Below the pieces are notes generated by a model, which was not told the origin of the DNA, searched no databases, and saw nothing but the letters and a program-made list of their open reading frames with translations. The position numbers and the translations under genes were made by a program. A stretch of 64,000 nucleotides of DNA from Lepas anatifera (lineage: Eukaryota > Arthropoda > Thecostraca > Lepadidae), in NCBI GenBank assembly GCA_034440635.1, contig JAOTON010001483.1:682001-746000 (forward strand). The letters run 5' to 3'. Positions 1-11,571 of the stretch are shown here, piece by piece (within the stretch, counting starts at the first letter, position 1; every line of letters starts with the position of its first letter).

Positions 1-1290
1 CCAAGGGGGCCCTAGGCGTCCGCAGACCCCCCCTTGGGCCAATCTGAACCACTGCAAAGGATTCTCTGATCACAGTGCCCCCAGAGTCAGTCTCAGGAGC
101 CAATGAAGATTCGTTCTTAGGGTGTCCCGAGTCGGCCTCAAGGCCCTCGCTCTGAGAGTCTGTCTCAAGTCCCCCTGAAAGTAGATTTCGGGGGCCCCAT
201 AGGGTTGGTCTCAGGGGCCCCAAAAGTCGGGATCAGGGGCCCCGGGAGTCTCTCTCAGGGAAGGGGGGGCCGAGCTAGTCTCATGGGCCCCCAGAGAGTG
301 GTTCTCAGGGCCCCGCAAAAGTTTATTTCAGGGGGCCCCTGAGAGTCAGTCTCAGAGAACCCCAAGAGTCGGTCAAGGGGACACCAAGAGTCTGTCTTAG
401 GAGACCACGATATTCGGTCTCGGGGGTCCCCCTGAGAGTCTGTCACAGAGAACCCCAAGAGTCAGTCTTAGAGCACCACAAGAGTCGGTCTCAGGGGGCC
501 CTCATTGTCTCACAGGCTTCTCTCTCAGGAGTCAATATTTACTTTCCGGTGGCCCGAGAGCTGATGCGGGGGTCCGAGAGTTAGTCTAAGTTGATCCGCA
601 GAGTGCTGGTTTTAGGGGGCCCAGAGGGGTAATTTTTGAAGCCCTCGAGATTTAGCCTCAGGCTGTGCCCCCCCCCGAGTTTTGGTATAAGCGGCCCCGA
701 GAGTCAATCTCAGGGAGAACCCAAAAGTTAGCCTCAGAGGGCTCCCGGTTGTCAGTCTCAGGGACATCCGAGAGTTAATCTCCGGGTTCTGAGAGTAATT
801 CCCAGAGGTGCTCCCGAGTTTTGGTCTCACGGGACCCGAGTTAGCCTTAGGCCCGTGAGAGCTAGTCTAGAGCCTCCGAGAGTCAGTCTCATGAACGCCA
901 AAGACTCGGTCTCAAAGGTAATTCCACCACCACCCCCCCCGGTGTTTGTCTTAAGGGCACCCTAGAAGAGTAAGTCTCAGAGGGCTGTCGAAAGACATTC
1001 TCAGCCCCCCTCCCCCACCCCAAAGACAGCCTCAGGGGACCCCAAGAGCTAATCTGGATGGCCAAGGTAGTCAGTCTTAGCCCCCCCTCCAGAGCAAATC
1101 TGGGGGGCCCAATAATTAGTCTCAGAGGTGCTGCCGGTAACTAATCTCAGGAGCCCCGAGAGATTCTCAGGGGTCCGCAGTTTTGATCAAGAGGCACCGT
1201 GAATCAGTCTCAGAGAGCCCCTGAGATCTAATCGGGAGAGCGGCCGAATATTAGCTTTGTGAGTGCCGCCAAGTGTTGGTCTTAGGTGGC
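1..1290. repeat. Degenerate GGGCCC-rich minisatellite A
   Basis: The stretch is built from imperfect copies, roughly 25-45 bases apart, of a unit combining GAGAGTC, GGTCTCAGG and a GGGGCCCC-type palindrome. Copies vary in length and are punctuated by C or G runs, so this is an old, diverged minisatellite. It fades out near 1290 where A-rich sequence begins. Open frames inside it are by-products of the repeat. The left edge runs off the window. Confidence 0.75.
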
Positions 1291-2212
1291 CCCAGAGCTC
1301 AAATAAAAATTTTCAAAATAGTGTGCCTCAGAAAAAAAATGTATCCACCGCCATTGCGTACAAAAAAAGACAAATTGGAACATGTCGATCAGGCACCATT
1401 ATCGAAGGAAAGGCAAAAATTAATATAGTTTTAGCATCCATAATAGCAAATCGAACAGGGAATTTGTCACTTCAGTCAATTTTTAATCTATTAGCTTAAC
1501 ACCAATAACTACATTTCTAAATATTCTGAAATAAACAACTTTCAAATATTTTCGTAGGAAACCAGACAAACAAAGGTAATGACAGAAATTGATGAGCATA
1601 ATCCCAGAAAGAAAACTAGGTATGCAAGGTTGAAAATAACAATAACAGAGTGAGCCAAGGCGATAGATATCTTGGGCGTCTTTTGTCTTGGTAATTTGTT
1701 CGTTTACTAGATAGCAAGGGTAAGGTTGTAACTGGATCTCGACAGGATCTGTCGACGGAATAGAGGCTCTGTAACGTTCGGGCACACTACCATATCTTTT
1801 GCATTTTTATTCGTTTTGTTCCGTTTCTTTGGAAATTTCCTGGTTAAAGAGTTCATGGATTCGACACCGGGAAATAATTGCTAATCATTTCCCGTAGAAG
1901 ATCATTTCTTCGTACTCAAAACGACTGACCTCCACTTGCATGTCTGATTACCCAAGTGAATTGAGGTAGACTCAGGTTATGCGCGCATCAATATTGAACT
2001 TCCCGAAATATGGCACAAAGCTGTTATTATAGCCACGCTACCATATAAGGTATGGACCATCCTTAATATTTGGTGACCTTAGTTTACCAACACTTGGTCG
2101 GTTCGAAAAAAAATCAAGCTATAAACAAAATAAGACTAAATGCTTAAAGAGGCACAACAAAATTTCCTTCGTGCGAATGTTGTAATGTTAAAATACTATA
2201 AAAAGATATAGG
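1291..2212. other. AT-rich stretch with no recognised feature
   Basis: A+T-rich sequence between two minisatellites. A 100-codon minus-strand frame at 1483-1785 has hydrophobic patches but no recognisable domain or splice context. I see nothing else. Confidence 0.5.
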
Positions 2213-2279
2213 AGATGGGCCCCGGTTACTAAGGGGACCCCCGGCCTCCCCTCCTTGGCCGAATCCTGGCTACGCCACT
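2213..2279 (+). mobile_element. Right end of a hAT-like element
   Basis: A C-rich tract ends in CCTGGCTACGCCACTG. Read inwards this is CAGTGGCGTAGCCAGG, a terminal inverted repeat of the CAGTGGCG type that recurs in this window. No matching left end was found, so it is a fragment. It lies against the start of the next minisatellite. Confidence 0.3.
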
Positions 2280-2935
2280 GTGTTCTGAGACTGTATATCA
2301 GCCACCCTGGGACCCCTAAGCCTAACTGGGGCCCTGAGCTAATCTGGGCACCGCTGTGCTTAACTGGGGCCTCTGATCTGGTATGGGGGCCCTGAACTCT
2401 TCTAGGGTCCCTGGGCTAAGCTGGGGGCCGTGAGCTTGAATGGAGCCCCCTGAGCTTGTATGAGAGGGGACCCTATATCAGCCGATCTGGGCCCTTGAAC
2501 TGAGCTGGCCTATGGTGAACAAGAGCCCTGAGCTGGTCTGGGGCCCCTGAACTGTTGCAGTCATTGAGCTAAGCTGGGATCCATGAGCTTGAACAAGTCC
2601 CTTGAGCTGTTTTGAGACCCTACATAAGTCGACCTGGGGACCTCCGCGCTGAACCGGGCCCCTAAGCTAATCTGGCACCCTGTGCAAATCTGGGGCTCCC
2701 CTGTGATGAGCTTCTAGGGGTCCTGTGCTTATGTAGGGTCCCTTGATAAGCTGGTCCCGAGGCTAATGCACTGGTCTGGGCCCTTAAGCTGACTGATCTG
2801 GGTTCCTGAGCCATGGTCTGGACCTTGGTGCCCTCCGAGATAATTTGGCGTCCCCTGGGCGGCAAAGGCAAAGGAACTAGGTGTCAGGGGGATACTGCCC
2901 CCTCTATGAGGTGGGCCCCCGCAACGAATATACAA
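2280..2935. repeat. Degenerate GAGCT/GGGCCC minisatellite B
   Basis: Imperfect repeats of a unit around CTGGGGCCCCTGAGCT, with GAGCTNANCTGGG recurring every 20-30 bases. The motif differs from minisatellite A (GAGCT and CTGGG rather than GAGTC and GTCTC) but shares the GGGGCCC palindrome. Frames open through it are not convincing genes. Confidence 0.7.
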
Positions 2936-3225
2936 ATATCAGCAACTGTAATATAGAACAAGAAACCCCAAACGGGCCCGATAGCTTGTCTGGGAACGTT
3001 CAAGTTCGGTAGTACGCTGCCTACAAGCCCTGGAGGAGGAGCGCTTTGTAAAAAAAAGCAAAGACACCTACTACCCGAGTGTTTCTAAATGAGTCCCGAG
3101 AACTGGGCCCAATCAAACTCCATCCCATATCAATCCCAACACAAAGCATGAATCGGACACGGACCCCGCACCAAATGCCGAGCAACAGTCGTCCCTGAGC
3201 CATCGAAAGGCGGGACGTCTTTCGA

Positions 3226-3373
3226 TACCAGGGTTATATGGCGTCGCCAACTCTTTCCCTGTTGGAGGGGTTTCTTGGGAGTCAAATTGCTCCTTGTACA
3301 AGGAATCTGCCGTGCCTTAAGCCCGGGTTGGTCGCGTGGAAGGAAAGGTTGCTAACCACTATAACACCACGCC
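3226..3373 (-). mobile_element. tRNA-derived SINE (Gly-type head), diverged
   Basis: Read on the minus strand, this follows the SINE seen intact at 61389-61583 and 61977-62160: a tRNA-Gly-like head around 3330-3373, an internal ACAAGGAGCAA block, CCAACAGGGAAAGAGTTGGC, and the start of the conserved 3' part at 3226-3250. Many substitutions and a lost 3' tail make it an old copy. Confidence 0.75.
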
Positions 3374-3987
3374 CACACCTCCCCGGCATCGCAAAGCTGG
3401 CCATCAAGTACCTACATTGCACTTGCAGTCATGCTGGAACTCTGCATTTTAGTCATCGAAATATAGCTAGGCGTATTTATTAATGATGGAAAGAATGGAT
3501 CCGTAATAACCTAAATAAATTTTCCCATTTTGTCATTAAATAAGCAAATACAAGTTGATTCGGCATAGCGAAGTGAGGCTATTTGGTATCAAAGAATTGT
3601 CTGTAGTTTTCTGAAAAGTTTTTAATTTTGGAAAATGTGATGAAAAGGGCCTAAACATCTGTAAATATAAAAAACGCGCTCGTGGTAAAACATGATTGAA
3701 ATCCTCCAAAAGAGCTTAAAAATGTATTTCGTATTTGGAAAGGGTCTAGTTAAAAAACCCAAAAATGTTCTTTTGGCGTTTGACTATGATTTATTAGATC
3801 ATAATAGGTACAACTCGAAATCATAGGGCAAAATTTAATTTCTCAATTTTCCACATATTGACATCCTAGTGTGCATGCGTGCCTTATTGATACCAAACGA
3901 GCTAATTATTATTTTTTTATAATTATGGGCCCCGTGGAATGGGGGCCCCCTTGAGGTGGGCCCCCTCTAAGGTTGGCCCCCCACTTT
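3374..3987. other. AT-rich intergenic DNA with a C-rich transposon-like end
   Basis: Mostly A+T-rich and unremarkable. From about 3920 a GGGCCCC-rich tract runs to CCTACGCCCCTG near 4011, which resembles the right end of a hAT-like element (CAGGGGCGTAGG read inwards). No left partner was found. Confidence 0.35.
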
Positions 3988-4206
3988 TCAAACCCTTCCT
4001 ACGCCCCTGTTCTGTTGAGTGTTTGATGCGATTACGGTCGCAGTTACACTGAGGTCTTGTCCTGTGGTCGTGGTGAATATGCTGTTTTGATGCGCCGTCA
4101 GTAGTCGCGGGAGTGATGTTGCAGTGACGTCGTTACGTGTTTGGCTGCAAAGCTTGCAGTCTTCGTGCGGGCATGTAAACTCGTAGAGTAAGTTGGTTCT
4201 CGTCAT
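3988..4206 (-). pseudogene. Fragment of a Penelope-like GIY-YIG region
   Basis: A 72-codon minus-strand frame begins MTRTNLLYEFTCPHEDCK and continues through TSLPRLLTAHQ. In Penelope-like retroelements the GIY-YIG endonuclease is preceded by a conserved Y-x-F-x-C-P-x-x-x-C-K stretch and followed by an S-L-x-R-R-L-x-x-H segment. Both are visible, but the YIG core between them is missing or replaced by CSQTRND, and there is no reverse transcriptase alongside. I read it as a decayed fragment. The assignment rests on motif resemblance only. Confidence 0.4.
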
Positions 4207-4534
4207 GGGGTCACGTTTGGCGTGGGTATTGTTGGTAATAACCAGGTTTTTTAGTTTATTGTTTTCATATCAAATCACAAGTTGGAGGGTGCCTCTTTTA
4301 GCCCTTTAGCTTAACACGCGCAGTGGAGAGTGTTCTGGCATCAGCGCGCAGAGGAGGGGGTCTTCAAGTGCCTGCCCCTCATCTCAGAAACCAAGACAGT
4401 TAGGAACACGCTTGCTTGAGGGTGTATAGGGGTCATAGTGATCCATGTCATAACCAATTTTCATTGACCTAGGTCAATATCTTTAAAGTCAAACGAGGTC
4501 GTAAAGGTCAAACATTGACCGTGCTGAATACCTT

Positions 4535-5018
4535 TTTTAAATATTTTTGCGTTCCCAGCCTGGGAACATTTTTTATGCATTTGCACCACACACACACTAT
4601 GTATGTACACGGCAGCGGGGCTTACGCTTATCGGCACCCTTGCGGGACAGTCATGCCCGCACGCTCTATGTCACGCACCCCACTGTACCAGGCAGTGGAG
4701 CTATCCCGATTTCTCGGGCCCGGCGGAACAGAGGACTTCTCCGGTGACACGCGGCGAGGCCGTGCCCTCGGGCGGTGCCACCGGACCGGTGGATCTATTT
4801 AAGGGCAGATCAAGCCCATGCTCCCAATAACAAGGGCGCTGGTTGGTCAGCGGAAGTCCCTAGTCAAGGCGGGCACTACCCAGTGTACTGCCATCTCCTG
4901 GGTAGGAGGCGGTCCAGGAAAATGCTGCCGGAGGTCAGCTTTGATCCAAGGACCTCCCACACTTGCTCGAGGCGCCTTCACTAACTGCGCCACGGCGGTG
5001 GCGGTGAAGACCTAACGG
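4535..5018 (-). mobile_element. tRNA-derived SINE inside the TTAA element
   Basis: Comparison with the 62.7-kb relative shows about 480 extra bases here. The right part on the minus strand reads like a tRNA head: GTGGCGCAGTTAGTGAAGGC (A box) at about 4978-5000, then GGTCCTTGGATCAAAGC (B-box-like) near 4940. The body is GC-rich and ends in a CACACACA tract on the left. Exact boundaries and target duplication are uncertain. Confidence 0.55.
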
Positions 5019-5134
5019 AAAATGTTGTGATTATGCGGAAGAAACCGGGAATACACTGAAAGCGGAGCAAGGACAAGGAGGGAAGAGAGGGAAGGTCCCA
5101 TAAAATGTTTCTGAAAGTTTGAGGTCAAGGTCAT

Positions 5135-6116
5135 TTAACCCTTACCCCGGTGGGGAAGGTGTTGGAACACCCCTCGGGTTTTCCAGCGGCACGGCGCAGA
5201 GCGCCGCCGTATTTGGCACCCCTTATCCTTGATCCATTTCGCAACTTTCCTCAAAATTTTCAGGTTAGCTCATCTCAGGTCAGGTCACCAGTGCAGGTCA
5301 AATGACCTAACTTAAAAAATGGTTAAGGCGGCATAAGTAAGAAATGATTGAATCTATAGGATTGAAAGTTATACCACATAATGGCCCACTAAGTGCTGCA
5401 ACATGTATTCCGGGATTTTTTATATCGATGACCTCAGGTCAAGTACGGACCATGCATGACCTTTCCATTGCAAACACATGGGAAAAATAGAAATTAGGCT
5501 GCATTTGTGTAGATACAACTGAGAATGCCGTCAAATTCTTTAAATCGTAGTACCACGAGCACCTTTCCAGGTTCATGCTGCAATTTTTGACCTGTGACCT
5601 CTGAGAGGTCATTTATGGTTATTTAAGCAATTTTCAGACATAGGTCTATAATTTTGCATGAAATGATGATACAGCTATTATTTTGATATCATTGTGTGTG
5701 GATTACTATGCGAGTCGATTGATATGCATATTAACTGTCGTAGGTTAAAAAGTGAACCTTGATCTGACCTGAGGTCAGGCCACTTCTGTGTTTTGACCAA
5801 GTATGGTCATATTATACATCATTCAATTTGCCGTGACGGGAGAAAGCGAATGGTGCCTAAAAATGATTCTAACCTCACTCTGTCAGACGCTAGAGCCCAA
5901 AAACCCTGCTCAAAATCCCACTGACTTTGACCTTTCATGACCTCAATATTTATCTGAGCCAAAAAGAAACAGATACAGTTTTTCACAAATTTTTTATGAG
6001 CTACCCACCAGCCTTCGCGTTATTTCGCTATCCTGCATAGGGGCCGAGTTCGAGGGGGTTTCAAACACCCCCACCAGGGCGAAGGTGGCTCGGAGGCCCA
6101 CCGGGGTGCGGGTTAA
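5135..6116. mobile_element. Nested TTAA element with piggyBac-like ends
   Basis: TTAA at 5135-5138 and 6113-6116 bound 974 bases starting CCCTTACCCCGGTGGG and ending, read inwards, CCCGCACCCCGGTGGG (14 of 16 identical). The CCCTT start plus TTAA target is what piggyBac elements show. No transposase is present, so it is a MITE-like derivative. The relative at 62.7 kb lacks this block: AGGTCAAGG is followed directly there by CACTGACCTATGAC, which supports insertion. Confidence 0.75.
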
Positions 6117-6683
6117 GGTCGCTGACCTATGACCTACCAATTGGACATATTCCCAATAATGTACAATATAACCGCAACTATGACAGCCTTTGTTCAGAAA
6201 ATCAGGATTTGACCGTGACAGAAAGCCTTTGACCTCGACATGCGGCCTTAACATTGACATGGAGTAGTCTTATCTATGAAGTCATAGCATAACATACGTC
6301 ATACTGAGTAATGTCATCTGACCGAAGCACCGGGGTCAATGACCTTGACTTGTGACCTTTGACGTAAGCATTTTTGTGAGGTGACCTTGATATATGGTCC
6401 CCATTATGCGACGTTATTGCGTCACCACTCAGTCTACAGTGCAGGCAAACTGATGCAACCGCGCAGTTGTCATGGTGTCAAAATATTGATCTGATTTTGA
6501 AAGCCTATAAGTCAAACAATTAATGGCCGAATTTTCCAAATTCCTTGACTAATCAACGCCCTCGAAAACTCTCTCAAATTTAACTGGGTATTATTTTCCG
6601 GCCGCCAACTGATATTCGGCCACATCGGATAAATCAGCGGTGATAAATAGGTACTTTAGGACCCCCTCCACTGCACATGTTAA

Positions 6684-8390
6684 CGCTGGTTTCGATAATG
6701 CTTTGCAGTACTGCAAGTACTACGAGTACTTACTCTTTTGTCCATCTTATATAGGCTTTTGTCGTTAAGTCTCGGTACAACAGCTTGATTACGTTCTGAT
6801 TGATATATTTCCTCTTTCTTCATATATAGTGTTATCTGGTTTTCGATCTTGATATCTATAATTTTTTCTAAGAACCACTGTCCATCAGGAGCTGCTTTAG
6901 TCGGGATATTTCCTGTCAAGCGTCCATTCCGAGCACGGCTTGATAGCCATCCTTATGCAGGAACGTATCACACTTCGATTATACATTTCGGGACACTTGC
7001 TAATCTTTGTAATGCATACATATATACTGTAACATATACATATAATTTAACCAGCCTGCATGCATAATGAATATCCCTCACCTGCTGAATTAACCCGTAA
7101 TGTTTGAATCCCAAATCACCTCTCACGTTTGGTATGGAAGCGCCATATACACCGGGTCCGGTAAAATATCGCGACAGCTGACTCCACCTCGTCTGGGTCG
7201 CTTCCGGCTGCTATCACGTGACCAGCCGCAGTGTGTGCAGTCCCTGTCACATGACCGACACGTGCTGTCAAGTCACGCCCCCAGGGCATGAGGTAGTAAA
7301 TCTCACCCTCACTTGATTGCGGTTGTGACTGGCTTATCTGTCTCTTCACCTGGGACCAGTGACGTCATTGGATACGCACTAGTGTCAGTGGGTTGAATGG
7401 AGATGTCGGAGTGTTGGCAGTTCATGTTCCAGCGAAATGGATCCCACTGACGACGCCGAAAGTGGTCCCGGGCGGAATGGAGTGCGCAGAGAACTAAATT
7501 GAAACCAGTGCTGCCTATTGGAGGTCATTCGTTCCAAGGCTTTATTCAATTTGGTCTTGCGTTGAAAATAAGCTGCAGGGAAGCGAATGCAGTTTGGCGA
7601 GCTATTGAAGTATCTAAGTATATGCATGGAGCACGAGTTATCATCCAGCACATTAAAATCAAATGCTACATCAATAAGTTTCTCTAGCATGCCGTGGGGA
7701 GAAAATTCCAAGAAACAACAACAACGTTAACGCCTGCTTTCAAATGATTTGGGAACTTATGGCTTTGTGTTTCACAAGCAGAGCTGTTCACGCTTGGAGG
7801 GCACCTTTCGGCAATGCATCAGAGAGAGTTTCAAACTGAGATATCAATACCAATAAAAACCCCAGGCTAGTTTTCCTGCAGGCCAGCCCATGCATAAAAT
7901 GATTTATGGTTCTTCCAGAATCATTTCGAACTATAATCTTGGCACACAGAAGATAGCAATGCAACGTCTACGTTGTGCCCACAATTATCTGCGGTAGAGT
8001 GAACTTGGCCCTCCTGCTAAGATGCTTTCGGCTATATGTACCACAGCATCGAAACAAAGGCGAACTACTACAGCTTTTTTACGTCCCAATGGTCCAAGTG
8101 ACCATCAAGGGCTGTGTTTAACATGACATATTTTTCAAAGACACGCGGGAGTTTGAAGAACACAGGAGCATGTACCCGGCAGAGTATCCATTCCATGCAC
8201 CTTCTGTGAGATTTATATGAACGGCGAAACAACATTTCATCCGATTCGTTAACGCCTCTTATCGCATTCATTTTATGTCGCACTTGACCACCTATCAAGT
8301 GGTTATCGATCAATTGGTGGTCAATTTGAATAATCGAAAATGAAACTGGAAAACATCATGTGTACACGGCGAGCGCTGTCCACTTTTGAG
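6684..8390. other. Unannotated intergenic DNA
   Basis: No gene or repeat recognised. Short palindromes occur (for example ACTTGACCACCTATCAAGTGG near 8283) and overlapping frames exist at 7116-7349 and 7385-7711 without recognisable domains. Confidence 0.5.
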
Positions 8391-8878
8391 CGCGGTCCAC
8401 TATTGAGCACTGATCCCAAGCTAATGCGTCAAAGTGAAAACAGACATCTAGAAACCGGTGAAACAGTACCAACACCGTTCGACAAACGCAGTATCAAATA
8501 GTTTTATTTTGGGCAGTTTTTATTCAACTTTTAGCATAGCGACAGGCCGCAGCTAGCTACCTGAAGCCAGTTTAAAATATCCGTTCCCAGAGTACGGTGC
8601 CACTAATCACTTGTTTTGTCTACCGCTGGTGACACTGGCATAAATTGACGCCAAAATGGCAGGATATCCCGAGCGAGCGAATGATCACGCCAGCAGGTCA
8701 GCAACAAATTGCATCCGGGGAATTGGAACGACAGCGCATCGCTTGTCATGTTAATATGGTTTGATTTCGCTTACATTAGAGCTAACATGAACCCGTAGAA
8801 TCAGCGACCGGTCATTATCAGGTCAAACGGTCAGAAAATCGCTGACAATGACTGACTGACAATCAATAGTGGACCGCG
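8391..8878. mobile_element. Possible small inverted-repeat element
   Basis: A perfect 16-base inverted repeat, CGCGGTCCACTATTGA at 8391-8406 and its complement at 8863-8878, bounds 488 bases. A second diverged copy of the motif (GTCCACTTTTGAGC) sits just left of it. I could not find a convincing target duplication, so this is a MITE candidate only. Confidence 0.35.
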
Positions 8879-9233
8879 TGAATTGGTGTACCCACAGTCA
8901 GGGGCCAACATATTTCTGGAAGTCATCGGCCATTACGACTAAAATACCGATTACAGTTTCTAAATAAAAGAAAACATGCGAGTCGAACCTGCACCGAGGT
9001 TGGGCGGAGAGGAGGCGGGAAAATGTCACAAAGAAATAATAAAAAACGTAGCAGTTTTTAAGAAACTCCGGCACGATCGACGATTTGAGGGAAATTCCCC
9101 CCCATCCAACAGTGGATTTTTGAAACACCACTTCCCGGTAGCTTCAATGCTAGGAGACGCACGCGTTCCCTCAGCAGGCTAATCAGGGCCTTCTCTTAAA
9201 ATGTTAGCCCTGGACTTTCTTTACTTCCGCTTA

Positions 9234-9459
9234 CATAGGCGGATCCAGGAATTTCTGATGGGGGGAGCGGAATGGGGGCGCCATCTGGACCGGGGGGCGG
9301 GAATATCTGTCGGGTGGGTGCCAAATCCTGTCCCGGAAGCTCCAATACTCGCATCCTGGGGAAGCGACAGTTCAGGGGCGTCGTGACGATTTCAGGTGGT
9401 GACGACTTTCGATCATAGGGGAAATGTTCCCCTTACCCCCGGCCCTGGATACTTTTATG
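9234..9459. mobile_element. MITE, CATAGGCGGATCCAGG family
   Basis: The left end CATAGGCGGATCCAGG and body (GGGGGCGCCATCTGGACC) match the better preserved copy at 16670-16953. The right end CCTGGATACTTTTATG is diverged. No clear 8-base target duplication remains, so the copy is old. Confidence 0.55.
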
Positions 9460-9682
9460 GCCACGCATCAAAGTGAACTTACACAAATGTTCCAAAGTTG
9501 GTTGAAGGTAAACCACCTTGAATGTGCTTTTCCAGGCGTTCATTACATTTTGGTTTCCCCTTCCACCCCCCTCCCCTGCCCCCGTCAGATAAAAAAGCCG
9601 TGGTGACAATCTCCAGGGTAACCATCCATACCCAGACTTCTTTACGACACGAAACTAAACAAAAAAATGTCATCCTCGGGCG

Positions 9683-9833
9683 CAGTGGCGGATCCAGGAC
9701 TTCACGGGGGGGGCTATAGACTATCCCGCCATTGCCTCGGATCAGTCTACTGCTAAGCATTTACTATATGTACTCTGACATTTCAGGGGGAGGCTTGAGC
9801 CTCCCTAGTCCCCCTTCCTTGTATCCGCCACTG
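9683..9833. mobile_element. hAT-like MITE, 151 bp
   Basis: It starts CAGTGGCGGATCCAGG and ends TATCCGCCACTG, its inverted counterpart. Flanks CTCGGGCG (9675-9682) and TTCAGGCG (9834-9841) match at 6 of 8 positions, fitting a decayed 8-base target duplication as made by hAT transposases. Its interior (ATTGCCTCGGATCAG) recurs in the copy at 20279-20420. Confidence 0.75.
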
Positions 9834-9841
9834 TTCAGGCG

Positions 9842-10636
9842 GTAACAACACCATGACCTACCATCTCATGACACGTGCGATAGGCTGTTATTTACAGTGG
9901 GAGAGCGCACACAGCCCAAGGCACAGGCATAAACAAACGGTCATTGGCCCGATAAGATCGCCATTCGGGAATGTTTGCGGCCGCGACATGCCGATTGATT
10001 GGGTTCACCGTGCCCCGCGGTAGATAAGGCTCGTTAAACACACCAATAAAAACAGTGTGGTTGCTGGCTTGATGTGACGTATTAAAAGAGTGCACAGGTA
10101 GTCACATTAAGCCAGGGGCGTCACTGGGGATTCTGTTGGGGAGAGAAGTGGCAAACTCCGGTCCGACGACCACGGGAGGTGGGGAGGGGAGGGGGGGGCA
10201 GGGGTGAGGGAGATGAAACGATACGGAGAGGTAATAGCTGTTTGAAGAGCGCTATGGAAGCAGCTCATTCAACCAAAATGCAATCTGACTTAAGATTGCG
10301 AATTCCTATGTCGGGAAGTGAGAGAAAAACCTACGCCGCGTTCAAAATTTGGGGTCTCCTCCTGGTCCACCAATTCAGGAATCGAAAATCAAGGAATCAG
10401 GAAAGGAACCGGAAATCAACCAAGACTTAAAGACAGCATAACATAAAACCGACGAAGAGTTTCCTTAGACGGCGGTAAGGTCTTTCAACCAATATTGGAG
10501 AGTTGGGTTCATAGACCAAATTCATCCAGATGAGATTCTTTAGGATTTCCATCCACATACCTCGCCCCTCTCGCCGAAGTGCGCGCCTTAAGACAAGTAC
10601 GAAGTAGCAGCCTTCGAAATTAGGTACTTCCCTGAC
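9842..10636. other. Unannotated intergenic DNA
   Basis: No gene recognised. A G-rich tract at about 10110-10210, next to CCAGGGGCGTCACTGG, could be one end of another hAT-like element, but its partner was not found. Confidence 0.4.
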
Positions 10637-10644
10637 GAGGAAAC

Positions 10645-10838
10645 CACCGGCGGATCCAAGGGGGGCAAAGGGGTCGTGACCCCCACCAAAGTTTAAAATA
10701 GTATCTTTTGCTCCCCCAAAGGCCTATGTTTAGCCGTTTTTCTTTAAAAATTGATGTTCTCTTGATTTTTCTCTATTTAGCCCCCCCTAAAAAAACTTGG
10801 TTTGGCCCCTCTAAAAGTTGTCCTAGGATCCGCCCACG
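10645..10838. mobile_element. hAT-like MITE, 194 bp
   Basis: The ends GGCGGATCCAAGG and CCTAGGATCCGCC are inverted copies. Flanks GAGGAAAC (10637-10644) and GTGGAAAC (10839-10846) match at 7 of 8, consistent with a target duplication. The interior has a G-rich left half and C-rich right half, as in its relatives. Confidence 0.65.
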
Positions 10839-10944
10839 GTGGAAACAGAATAAGGAAACGTTCAGTTAGCTTTTATTGTATAATGAACTGGTAGTAAAAG
10901 TTTTTAGAGTAAACATGGATGGCATTCTCTCGGTCGCAGGCTCT

Positions 10945-11095
10945 GGGCAGGCGGTGCAGCAGTGGTAGTGCGTTGGGCTTCCCCGCCGCTGACCCGGGTT
11001 CAAATCCCGGGCGGGAATGCTGTATAAGGACTGCTTGATCTTTAATGTACTGTTCCAACAGAGTGAAAATAGCCACAACCTATTACCTCAGCAGC
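10945..11095 (+). mobile_element. tRNA-derived SINE (Gly-like head)
   Basis: A tRNA-like head carries an A-box region (GCAGTGGTAGTGCG), a CTTCCCC anticodon-loop-like segment and a clear B box (GGGTTCAAATCCC) at about 10997-11009. It is followed by TTCCAACAGAGTGAAAATAG, which matches the body of the other SINEs. The 3' tail is missing. Confidence 0.65.
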
Positions 11096-11571
11096 TGGAA
11101 CATCTTACAGCTCCAAAACCAACACATGCTCTCAGTAGATATGACAAGGGTTGGAGGCCATCAATGGTAAGTAATACTCTTAACGAAATAAACAAGAGGC
11201 AAAATAAAATGAATCTGCCTCAACACCTATTCCTAAAACAGTATAAAATAGCATCAAACACAAATTAGTGTTCTCTCGTCAAAGCCAATAATTTCTGGCT
11301 ATTTGCTCACGGCGATGCGCCGACAGATTCCCACATTATAAATGGGTCATGATCTAGATAAATGGGCCAGCACAGAGATGGGGGCCTGTGTGGCCTAGTG
11401 ACATTGTTGTGGCAGTGCACACAGACCCGCATGCCCGCTGCTCCCAAACTCATCCAACATGCGCCTGACACAACACATATGGTGCAATAAAACGAACCTC
11501 GTGGGCTAGATTTCAAGAAAAGCATACCCATATCGCATTCTAAATTTAGCTATAAAACATCATGTTTTATA
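11096..11571. other. Unannotated DNA left of the hAT element
   Basis: A+T-rich sequence with no recognised gene, repeat or site. Confidence 0.45.

Larger units (their letters stand above)
4311..6683. mobile_element. TTAA-flanked DNA transposon, non-autonomous (copy 1)
   Basis: TTAA at 4311-4314 and 6680-6683 flank matching inverted ends: CACGCGCAGTGGAG on the left and, read inwards from the right, CATGTGCAGTGGAG. The body is 2365 bases with no transposase. A shorter relative with the same ends lies at 62745-63638 and aligns in blocks, such as the TGACATATTCCCAATAATGT region. TTAA target duplications are typical of piggyBac- and Kolobok-type elements; the superfamily is not settled. The body is full of TGACCT/AGGTCA half-site motifs, including exact TCAAGGTCA. 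It has been interrupted by a SINE and by a second TTAA element. Confidence 0.8.
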
